Shown here: piece by piece, positions 8,975 to 15,367 of the stretch
Position numbering within the stretch: the first letter of the stretch is position 1
Layout of the letters: each line of letters begins with the position of its first letter
Origin: Paenibacillus sp. PK3_47
Lineage (GTDB): Bacteria > Bacillota > Bacilli > Paenibacillales > Paenibacillaceae
DNA: 64,000 nt
Reading direction: 5' to 3'
NCBI RefSeq assembly: GCF_023520895.1
Contig: NZ_CP026029.1
Coordinates: 6,200,001 to 6,264,000 of the forward strand
Notes under the pieces: generated by a model
What the model was told of the DNA's origin: nothing
The model's input: the letters and a program-made list of their open reading frames with translations, nothing else
The model's database searches: none
Translations under genes and position numbers: made by a program

Positions 8975-9103
8975 ATGGCTCACCAGAAGAGAAGAGAAGA
9001 AGCTGCCTGGAAGTCACGAAAGCAAGCCCAGCATCCCCATGGTAAAATCAGATCGCTTAAGGAATTGTCCGGCGAATATGACGGGAAGCATACTACTTTG
9101 TAA
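8975..9103 (+). CDS. Small basic 42-aa protein
   Basis: ATG at 8975 is preceded by AGAGGAGGTC, a near-perfect ribosome site at good spacing, and the ORF ends right before a strong terminator, so it has the full look of a gene. The product (begins MAHQKRREEAAWKSRKQAQ) is rich in Lys, Arg, His and Gln and has no hydrophobic segment. It could be a small nucleic-acid-binding or spore protein. I do not recognise a family. Confidence 0.7.
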   Translation: MAHQKRREEAAWKSRKQAQHPHGKIRSLKELSGEYDGKHTTL

Positions 9104-9108
9104 AAAAG

Positions 9109-9146
9109 AACAAGACTGCCGCAGCATGCTGCGGGCAGTCTTGTTT
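9109..9146 (+). terminator. Strong intrinsic terminator
   Basis: AACAAGACTGCC (9109-9120) pairs with GGGCAGTCTTGTT after a palindromic GCAGCATGCTGC top; the downstream arm runs into TTTTATTT. Ends the 42-aa gene. Confidence 0.88.
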
Positions 9147-9245
9147 TATTTAGGCGTTAGCCCGTGGAGTGTGTGAAGCGTGCGTGCAACAAATAAGCCA
9201 CGCGCTATGCAGGTGGAGTAGCGCAGGTTTAACTGCGCCCCTTCC

Positions 9246-9607
9246 CAATGTACTCGGCTCGCTTCCCTCCGCAGTAGCCCAATGTACTCGGTTTTTCGAG
9301 TTCATTAGGCTCGTTTCCCTCTGCAGAGACCAATTATACTCGGTTTTTCGTGTTCATTAGGCTCAATTCCCTCCGCAGAGACCAATTATACTCGGTTTTT
9401 CGTGTTCATTAGGCTCAATTCCCTCCGCAGAGATCGATTATACTCGATTTTTCGAGTTCATTAAGCTCAATTCCCTCCGCAGAGACCAATTATACTCGGT
9501 TTTTCGTGTTCATTAAGCTCGTTTCCCTCAGCAGACACTCAATGTACTCGGTTTATCGCATTCATCAGGCACGTTTCCCTCCGTAACAGCCATTGTTCCC
9601 GGTTTTT
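9246..9607. repeat. Tandem array A, 52-bp period, about seven copies
   Basis: Units start at 9246 (shortened, 34 bp), 9280, 9331, 9383, 9435, 9487, 9540 and 9591 (partial). Spacings are 51, 52, 52, 52, 53 and 51 bp. The consensus begins CAATTATACTCGGTTTTTCG and continues with TTCATTAGGCTCAATT and CCCTCCGCAGAGAC. Each unit can form a small hairpin ACTCGG-TTTTT-CGAGT, perfect in the unit at 9435. The array fills the gap between the 42-aa gene terminator and the stop codon of the convergent lipoprotein gene. No convincing gene lies within 9147-9611; the stretch 9147-9245 shows nothing recognisable. Copies are contiguous with no variable spacers, so it is not CRISPR. Confidence 0.93.
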
Positions 9608-9611
9608 GGGA

Positions 9612-10058
9612 TTAAGGAATCAGCTGGTTGATCTGGCTTATTAACTCGTTAACTTTATTAATGGTATCGGGAATGCCTGTCGATTCAAAAGCAGCCTTTC
9701 CTTCCTCCACATTGGTAATAGCCTGATCCAGGCCCTGCTGCAGTGTTTCGTTGTAACCCTTAATGGTCTGGTGCAGTTCAGCGGCATACTCGGGAACCTG
9801 AAGATTCGCATATTGAGCGCTTTCTTCTTTTAGTGAAGTTAATCTGTCCAGCAGTTCCTGCCGTGCCGCCGGGTCAGTTACAGCATTCGTTGCCCACGTA
9901 TCCATTTCCTGTCCGAATTCCCGCATATTTTGCATATAAGCAGCTGTATCGGTAGCGAAGCTGACCCCGTTGCCCACCTGTTCCGCAAGCCCGCAGCCCG
10001 GCATAATCAGCATCAGGAACAGCAGTAGTCCCAACTTGTATTTTTTCATTGACTTCAC
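9612..10058 (-). CDS. Small lipoprotein, DUF6376-like
   Basis: The 148-aa product begins with a positively charged, hydrophobic signal ending at the lipobox-like MPGC (Cys22), so it should be a membrane-anchored lipoprotein. The mature part is helical and coiled-coil prone, with DTWATNAVTDPAARQELLDRL in the middle and repeated Asn/Gln/Glu heptads. It resembles the DUF6376 family of Bacillales lipoproteins, whose function is unknown. The start is preceded by an AAGGAG site on the minus strand. The gene is divergent from the Fur-controlled AraC locus. Confidence 0.75.
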   Translation of the reverse strand: MKSMKKYKLGLLLFLMLIMPGCGLAEQVGNGVSFATDTAAYMQNMREFGQEMDTWATNAVTDPAARQELLDRLTSLKEESAQYANLQVPEYAAELHQTIKGYNETLQQGLDQAITNVEEGKAAFESTGIPDTINKVNELISQINQLIP

Positions 10059-10167
10059 TCCTTGAAATTTATTTTATTTTTAAAGATTAATGTAATTATT
10101 TATTACGGTAAAAACGATTTCAGGTTGCGGAAACATGGCTCTTTGTGAATAAACCATGAACACCCTG

Positions 10168-10197
10168 TTGATGTTGAGAATGATTATCAACTATAAT
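10168..10197 (+). promoter_or_regulatory. Promoter with overlapping Fur box
   Basis: TTGATG (10168-10173), 18-bp spacer, perfect TATAAT (10192-10197). The spacer contains TGAGAATGATTATCA (10175-10189), a 7-1-7 Fur box with one mismatch to TGATAATnATTATCA. Binding there would block RNA polymerase in iron-replete cells. Confidence 0.8.
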
Positions 10198-10233
10198 GTG
10201 TGGAGAGATCCAGACGGCAGAAGGGGATGAAGA

Positions 10234-12222
10234 ATGACGGTACAACTCAAGGACCAGCTAATGCTATGGAATCAGGTGTCCATCCAGGTCAAAGATGTCC
10301 GGCATATGATTATGGAGCAGGATGAGACCTTCACCTACCGTTTACCCGCAAGTGCATTCATATACGCAGTAAGAGGCGGGGCTAGTGTACTTATGGACGG
10401 CAGGTCCCACACTGTAAGCCGGTTTCATGTTCTGCATGGCGGCAAAGGCTTATACCTGGACATTACCGCAGGTGAACTTTTCGAGTATTATCTTATTCTG
10501 TACAAAGCGATGCTGCCGCTGCCAAGCCGCAAGGAATTGCTCTTATTAATGAAAACTGACAGCCCGTTCCAGATGCAGTTCGGAGCAGTTCCGCAGTATC
10601 CGCTGTCTTTGCTGGACAAGGTGAAGGCGATGGACGAAATCTGGCACCGCTCCAGCGTACTGGAGAAGCTGCAGGTCAAGACGCTGTTCTATCAATTCAC
10701 CGTGGAAGTGCTTGAGCAGCTGTTCCGGCAGCCGTTCCATCCGGCAGAGCCTGATCTGGCAGCCCAGGCCATCCGTTATATTCACGATCATTACCGGGAA
10801 CAGATAACGCTTACGAAGCTGGCGAAAGAGCTGGACTGCAATTCCCGGCAGCTGCTCAGATTGTTCAAAGCCAGGGAGAATACCAGCCCGATTGATTATT
10901 TAATCCGTGTCCGCATGCATAAGGCCCGGGAACTGCTGCTGACTACGGATTCTGCATTAAAGGAAATCGCCGAGCGGGTAGGGTACGGGGATGTATATTA
11001 TTTTAGCAGGCTGTTCAAAAAGGTCACCGGGAATTCCCCGTCAGTCTACAAAGAGAAGGTACATAAGTGTGAGGCCGGTCCAAATAATCCATTTGATATG
11101 TCGATATCCTCTATTGTAGAGCGAAAGCTTCAACGGTATATTGATAGTGAATATGATAATCATTATCAATATAAAAGGGGAGATCTACCTGTGTACAGGA
11201 AACACAAAACGTCCATGGCAGTTACTTTATTGTTAGGCTTCACGCTATTATTAAGTGCTTGCGGGGGCGGAGCTGTGAATAATACTTCAGCCTCGAATAC
11301 CAATACAGCAGCAGCCGGAGCAAATACAGCGGCCGTTACGCAGACAGCATCTCCTGCTGCTAACGCTGATGCGGATGCACCGAGAATTGTTAAGCATGCC
11401 ATGGGCGAAGAGACGCTGACCGGAACGCCTGAACGGGTAGTTATCCTGACGAATGAAGGAACAGAAGCGCTGCTAACCTTGGGAATCAAGCCGGTAGGCG
11501 CGGTGCAATCCTGGATCGGTGATCCCTGGTATGAGCATATCAAGGACAAGATGCAGGAAGTAACGGTAGTGGGGGACGAGCTTCAGCCCAATCTGGAGCT
11601 GATTGCCAGCCTGAAGCCTGACCTGATCATCGGAAATAAAGTCCGGCAGGAAAAAATCTATGAACAGCTGAAGCAGATTGCCCCGACGGTCTTTTCGGAG
11701 GATCTCAGCGGTGAATGGAAGAATAACTTCAAGCTGTATTCCGAAGCGGTGAACAAGAAGGATGAGGGAGAGCAGGCGATGAAGGCCTTTGATCAGCGGG
11801 TGGCAGATGTCAAAGCCAAGCTTGGCAGCAAAGCGGAAACCAAAGTATCCATCGTCCGCTTCTCGGCTTCCCAGGTCCGGATCTATCAGAAGGATTCCTT
11901 CTCCGGCGTACTTCTGGAGCAGCTCGGCATTGCCCGCCCCGCTTCACAGGACAAGGATAACTTTATGGAAGTAATGTCCAAGGAAACGATTCCGGATATG
12001 GACGGGGATGTGTTGTTCTATTTCGTGACGGAAGAAGCGAGCAAAACTGATGCTGCCAAAGTGGTGGAGGAATGGCTGAACGATCCGCTGTTCAAAAACC
12101 TGAACGTATCCAAAAACAATAAAGTGATTCAAGTCAATGAGGCGATCTGGAACACAGCCGGTGGCTATGAGGCGGCTAACCTGCTGCTGGACGAGATTGT
12201 AGACTATTTTGAAGTAAAGTAG
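10234..12222 (+). CDS. AraC regulator reading in frame into a siderophore-binding lipoprotein
   Basis: A single 662-codon frame. Residues 1-about 180 form a cupin-like sensor domain; about 185-285 is an AraC double helix-turn-helix (LTKLAKELDCNSRQLLRLF, then IAERVGYGDVYYFSRLFKK). Residues about 290-319 translate a promoter, a Fur box and a ribosome site (YDNHYQYKRGD). Residues 320-662 are a complete TroA/FeuA-type binding protein with its own lipoprotein signal (TLLLGFTLLLSAC). A buried lipoprotein signal would not work normally, so the usual products are probably an AraC regulator (with or without readthrough) and a lipoprotein started at GTG 11191. The missing stop could be real fusion, stop loss or sequencing error. 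Role: activation of, and binding for, ferric-siderophore uptake with the FecCD genes downstream. Confidence 0.8.
   Translation: MTVQLKDQLMLWNQVSIQVKDVRHMIMEQDETFTYRLPASAFIYAVRGGASVLMDGRSHTVSRFHVLHGGKGLYLDITAGELFEYYLILYKAMLPLPSRKELLLLMKTDSPFQMQFGAVPQYPLSLLDKVKAMDEIWHRSSVLEKLQVKTLFYQFTVEVLEQLFRQPFHPAEPDLAAQAIRYIHDHYREQITLTKLAKELDCNSRQLLRLFKARENTSPIDYLIRVRMHKARELLLTTDSALKEIAERVGYGDVYYFSRLFKKVTGNSPSVYKEKVHKCEAGPNNPFDMSISSIVERKLQRYIDSEYDNHYQYKRGDLPVYRKHKTSMAVTLLLGFTLLLSACGGGAVNNTSASNTNTAAAGANTAAVTQTASPAANADADAPRIVKHAMGEETLTGTPERVVILTNEGTEALLTLGIKPVGAVQSWIGDPWYEHIKDKMQEVTVVGDELQPNLELIASLKPDLIIGNKVRQEKIYEQLKQIAPTVFSEDLSGEWKNNFKLYSEAVNKKDEGEQAMKAFDQRVADVKAKLGSKAETKVSIVRFSASQVRIYQKDSFSGVLLEQLGIARPASQDKDNFMEVMSKETIPDMDGDVLFYFVTEEASKTDAAKVVEEWLNDPLFKNLNVSKNNKVIQVNEAIWNTAGGYEAANLLLDEIVDYFEVK
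11114..11168 (+). promoter_or_regulatory. Internal promoter with perfect Fur box
   Basis: TTGTAG (11114-11119), 17-bp spacer, TATATT (11137-11142), then TGATAATCATTATCA (11154-11168), an exact 7-1-7 Fur palindrome. All of it lies inside the long open frame. Iron-bound Fur would stop transcription of the lipoprotein and permease genes. Confidence 0.85.
11191..12222 (+). CDS. Ferric-siderophore binding lipoprotein (internal start)
   Basis: GTG at 11191 is preceded by AAAAGGGGAG (11173-11182) at 8-nt spacing, and directly by the Fur-controlled promoter, so this is the likely functional start of a 343-aa protein. It begins YRKHKTSM, a charged n-region, then a hydrophobic stretch and lipobox LSAC. 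The mature part has the FeuA/FepB-like fold: RVVILTNEGTEALLTLGIKP, PNLELIASLKPDLIIGN and the long central helix of class III binding proteins. It would bind an iron-siderophore at the membrane surface and deliver it to the two FecCD permeases that follow. In frame with the upstream AraC gene. Confidence 0.85.
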   Translation: MYRKHKTSMAVTLLLGFTLLLSACGGGAVNNTSASNTNTAAAGANTAAVTQTASPAANADADAPRIVKHAMGEETLTGTPERVVILTNEGTEALLTLGIKPVGAVQSWIGDPWYEHIKDKMQEVTVVGDELQPNLELIASLKPDLIIGNKVRQEKIYEQLKQIAPTVFSEDLSGEWKNNFKLYSEAVNKKDEGEQAMKAFDQRVADVKAKLGSKAETKVSIVRFSASQVRIYQKDSFSGVLLEQLGIARPASQDKDNFMEVMSKETIPDMDGDVLFYFVTEEASKTDAAKVVEEWLNDPLFKNLNVSKNNKVIQVNEAIWNTAGGYEAANLLLDEIVDYFEVK

Positions 12223-12237
12223 AACGGAAGTTTACAT

Positions 12238-12281
12238 AAGCAAGCTGATGTCTGGATCATCAGGCGTCGGCTTGCTTTTGA
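12238..12281 (+). terminator. Intercistronic hairpin (attenuator-like)
   Basis: AAGCAAGC (12238-12245) pairs with GCTTGCTT (12270-12277), extended inward with G-U pairs, then a short T-run. It lies between the binding-protein and permease genes and may lower permease expression. Confidence 0.6.
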
Positions 12282-12309
12282 CTGTCAGGAACAGGGGAGG
12301 GAAACAGGA

Positions 12310-13320
12310 ATGGCAAAAAACCTCCAGGTCCGGCGGGGAAAGCTGACAGGGCTGTTGTTTGGCCTTGTTCTGCTGGCGGTCCTGATGCTTGCCAGTATCT
12401 TATTCGGAATTCATCAATACAGCATTACAGATTTGCGGATTGCATACAGCCAGTTCGACGGCTCCAATGACCATCTGATTATCCGGACCACCCGTGTGCC
12501 AAGAGCACTTATTGCCGCGGCGGTGGGAGCCTGCCTGGCTGTAGCCGGTGCCGTGATGCAGGCATTAACCAGAAATCCAATGGCTTCACCGTCTGTTTTT
12601 GGCGTCAATTCAGGCGCTTCCCTGTTTATCGTGATCGGACTTGTCGCCTTCGGGCCTTTGCTTACGCTGGGCGGTATGGTCTGGATTGCTTTTGCCGGCG
12701 CGGCCTGTACATCTGCATTTGTATATGCGCTCGGAGCAGGAGGGCGGAGTACCTTTGAGCCAATCCGTCTGACCCTGGCAGGTGCTGCTGTGGCGGCATT
12801 TGCTTCATCGGTTACCTCCGGGCTGATCCTGATCAACAAGCAGTCGCTGGAAACCGCGCTATTCTGGATGATCGGTTCGGTATCCGGCAGAAACCTTGAG
12901 CATCTGCTCATTGTATCTCCTTATATGCTGGTTGGGCTGATCATTGCGATGTCACTCGCCGGATCCTTGAATCTCATGGCACTAGGAGATGACAGCGCGC
13001 GCAGTCTAGGACAGCGGATGCTGCTGACCCGGATGCTGGCGGCACTTGCTGTTGTGCTGCTGGCCGGAAGCTCTGTTGCTGCTGCAGGGCCCATAGCATT
13101 TGTCGGCCTTGTTGTTCCTCATTTATGCAAATCCTTCACCGGCCCGGATCACCGCTGGCTGCTTCCTTACTGTGCGCTGGGCGGAGCGGTACTGCTGGTT
13201 GCGGCTGATTTGGCTTCACGGTTTATTTTGATGCCCAAAGAAGTGCCCGTAGGGGTGGCAACAGCGCTGATTGGCGTACCGTTCCTGATTCATGCGGCCA
13301 GAAGGAGGGAACATGCTTAG
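12310..13320 (+). CDS. FecCD-family iron-siderophore ABC permease
   Basis: 336-aa integral membrane protein with about nine to ten hydrophobic segments. The RVPRALIAAAVGACLAVAGA motif, ALTRNPMASPSVFGVNSGAS and PIAFVGLVVPHL (the ATPase-contact loop) are hallmarks of the BtuC/FecCD family. Ribosome site ACAGGGGAGGGAAACAGG precedes ATG 12310. It forms a heterodimer with the next gene product; together they pass ferric siderophore across the membrane. No ATPase gene follows, so a shared FhuC/YusV-type ATPase elsewhere is assumed. Confidence 0.93.
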   Translation: MAKNLQVRRGKLTGLLFGLVLLAVLMLASILFGIHQYSITDLRIAYSQFDGSNDHLIIRTTRVPRALIAAAVGACLAVAGAVMQALTRNPMASPSVFGVNSGASLFIVIGLVAFGPLLTLGGMVWIAFAGAACTSAFVYALGAGGRSTFEPIRLTLAGAAVAAFASSVTSGLILINKQSLETALFWMIGSVSGRNLEHLLIVSPYMLVGLIIAMSLAGSLNLMALGDDSARSLGQRMLLTRMLAALAVVLLAGSSVAAAGPIAFVGLVVPHLCKSFTGPDHRWLLPYCALGGAVLLVAADLASRFILMPKEVPVGVATALIGVPFLIHAARRREHA

Positions 13321-14329
13321 ACAAGGAAAATCCCGCTCTATCGTAGTTATTTCGGTATTATTCCTGCTAATGGTAGTAACTTTTATATTATGCTTGGCTA
13401 TTGGCGGAGTTAACATTCCTGTTTATGAGGTCGTCGCATCCCTTCTCGGGACCAACCGGGAGAGCAGTGATCTCATTATTATGGAGCTGCGTATGCCGCG
13501 GATGCTTGCCGCCGTGCTTGTCGGATCAGCTCTTGCTGTTGCCGGAACGCTGCTCCAGGGCGTGATCCGCAATCCGCTGGCTTCTCCCGATCTGCTCGGC
13601 GTGACAGGCGGAGCTTCGGTGGCGGTGGTGGGCTTCATGACCATTTTCACCGGATTCAGTGTTCACTTCATCCCTTTTATCGCTATCGCGGGTGCATTGG
13701 CAGCTGTTATTCTTAACTACATTTTGGCCTGGCAAAAAGGGGTTTCACCCTTCAGATTGGTGCTGGTAGGACTGGGCCTGTCCACTGCTGCGGGAGCCCT
13801 GACGATGTTCCTGCTGATCAGCGGACCTTCATATCTGGCTGCACAGGTGCTGAACTGGATGACCGGAAGTATATACGGCACGAACTGGTCCTACATCAAA
13901 GCGCTTTGGCCTTGGGTAGTCGCGGTCATACCGCTGTCGATGCTCTATGCCAAGGAGCTGAATATCCAGGCATTAGGGGAAGAAACCGCCTTGGGGCTTG
14001 GCAGCCGGCTGCAAATAAGCCGGGTCGTTGTGCTGCTGTTCAGTGTGATGCTGGCCGGAGCGGCGGTTGGGGTGGCAGGGACGATTTCTTTTATCGGATT
14101 ATTGGCACCCCACATGGCCAGACGGCTGGCGGGGAATTCTTACCTTACCACGATACCTGTCTCAGCGCTCATTGGCGCTATATTGCTGCTCTTAGCTGAT
14201 CTTGCCGGAAGGATGCTGTTCCAGCCTCTCGATATTCCAGCTGGCGTGTTCACGGCCGGAATCGGCGCGCCGTTCTTTATGTATCTGCTCTTCCGCCGGA
14301 AAGGCATAGGCTGGTCTGATAGGAAGTAG
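13313..14329 (+). CDS. FecCD-family iron-siderophore ABC permease, second subunit
   Basis: 338-aa FecCD permease with the same marks: RMPRMLAAVLVGSALAVAGT, GVIRNPLASPDLLGVTGGAS and GTISFIGLLAPHMAR. An in-frame ATG exists at 13292, but GAAGGAGGG (13301-13309) sits just upstream of ATG 13313, which overlaps the previous stop by 8 bp; this is typical coupled translation of the permease pair. It ends at a weak hairpin, and the next gene (an SDR) is unrelated in type. Confidence 0.93.
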   Translation: MLRQGKSRSIVVISVLFLLMVVTFILCLAIGGVNIPVYEVVASLLGTNRESSDLIIMELRMPRMLAAVLVGSALAVAGTLLQGVIRNPLASPDLLGVTGGASVAVVGFMTIFTGFSVHFIPFIAIAGALAAVILNYILAWQKGVSPFRLVLVGLGLSTAAGALTMFLLISGPSYLAAQVLNWMTGSIYGTNWSYIKALWPWVVAVIPLSMLYAKELNIQALGEETALGLGSRLQISRVVVLLFSVMLAGAAVGVAGTISFIGLLAPHMARRLAGNSYLTTIPVSALIGAILLLLADLAGRMLFQPLDIPAGVFTAGIGAPFFMYLLFRRKGIGWSDRK

Positions 14330-14335
14330 CGTGAA

Positions 14336-14372
14336 TTAATAAAGAGGCTCACAAATTTTTCCTCTATTAATA
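14336..14372 (+). terminator. AT-rich stem-loop after the permease pair
   Basis: TTAATAAAGAGG pairs with CCTCTATTAA with a two-base bulge; no clean T-run follows. Probably a weak terminator. Confidence 0.45.
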
Positions 14373-14437
14373 TAAATTTAATCGCTCAATTTGCCGATGA
14401 TTGAATTTGTATGCGAATTTGGAGAGGAGACAGAGAA

Positions 14438-15208
14438 TTGTACAATTTCGAAGGTAAAGTTGCAGTAGTTACAGGCGGGGGAAGCGGTATCGGCCGCCAG
14501 GTAGCCGTGGATCTGGCTAAATACGGAGCCCAAGTAGCGGTTGTCAGCCGTACGGAAGCAAGCGGTGTAGAAACCGTCCAATGGATTCAGCAAAACGGAG
14601 GCACAGCCCTGTTCATTCAAGCGGATGTCCGCCGCAGTGAAGATGTACAGGCTTATGTCAAAAAGACTGTAGAAGCTTTTGGCCGGATTGACCTGTTCTT
14701 TAATAATGCGGGGGTAATGACTTCTCCGGCGCCTATCGTCGAGTTCTCTGAAGAGCTGTTCGATCTGACGATGGATACAAATGTAAAAGGAACATTCCTG
14801 GGACTGAAATACGTCATTCCTGAAATGCTGAACATCGGCGGGGGGAATATCGTGTGTACCTCTTCCGTAGTCGGCCTTAAAGGAAATCCCGGCGTATCTC
14901 CATACTCCGCTTCCAAGCATGCAATTATCGGTCTTACCAAGTCCGTAGTCGGCGAATATGCCGCTCAAGGTATCCGCGCTAATGTGGTCTGCCCGGGTTG
15001 TGTCTACACCCCGATGATGGACCGTTATGCGGCTGAGTTCTCCCCTGAGGACCCAAGCCTTACCGAGCAGATGATCTCCCAGATGGTACCGATGGGCCGC
15101 TATTCCAAACCGGAGGAAGTAAGTGAACTGGTACTGTTCCTGCTCAGCGACCGGGCTCCGATCATTAACGGTTCGGTCTATACGATTGACGGCGGGCAGA
15201 CAGCTTAA
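14438..15208 (+). CDS. Short-chain dehydrogenase/reductase
   Basis: Classical SDR: cofactor motif TGGGSGIG near residue 15, NNAG near 90, catalytic Ser in TSSVVGL, YSASK (Tyr/Lys pair), and the C-terminal YTIDGGQTA ending. The 256-aa length fits. An ATG at 14411 is in frame, but GGAGAGGAG (14421-14429) lies between it and TTG 14438, so TTG is the likely start. Substrate unknown; the family often acts on sugars, steroids or 3-oxoacyl groups. It sits between the iron locus and a MalT-like regulator, without a clear operon partner. Confidence 0.9.
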   Translation: MYNFEGKVAVVTGGGSGIGRQVAVDLAKYGAQVAVVSRTEASGVETVQWIQQNGGTALFIQADVRRSEDVQAYVKKTVEAFGRIDLFFNNAGVMTSPAPIVEFSEELFDLTMDTNVKGTFLGLKYVIPEMLNIGGGNIVCTSSVVGLKGNPGVSPYSASKHAIIGLTKSVVGEYAAQGIRANVVCPGCVYTPMMDRYAAEFSPEDPSLTEQMISQMVPMGRYSKPEEVSELVLFLLSDRAPIINGSVYTIDGGQTA

Positions 15209-15245
15209 CGTAAGTTGATTCGCATAAGTGAACCGGATTCCAAAT

Positions 15246-15281
15246 AAAGGAGCAGATGCCCCGGGCAGCTGTTCCTTTTTA
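15246..15281 (+). terminator. Intrinsic terminator
   Basis: AAAGGAGCAG pairs with CTGTTCCTTT with an inner GCCC/GGGC extension, followed by a T-run (15276-15280). Confidence 0.8.
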
Positions 15282-15367
15282 TATTGTTGTACAATTATGT
15301 GGCGCAAAGCTTGTGTTAAAGATATTATGAATTTACCAATAAACAGAAGGGGAGCACTCGTTATCCT

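Noticed and set aside
9246..9607. Possible CRISPR array
   Set aside because: Whole units repeat with no unique spacers and no cas genes near; it is a plain tandem repeat.
10234..12222. Simple classification as one fusion protein
   Set aside because: A buried lipoprotein signal and an internal promoter, Fur box and ribosome site make separate translation more likely, so both interpretations are given.
13292..13312. Upstream ATG of the second FecCD permease
   Set aside because: The ribosome site lies after it and directly before ATG 13313.
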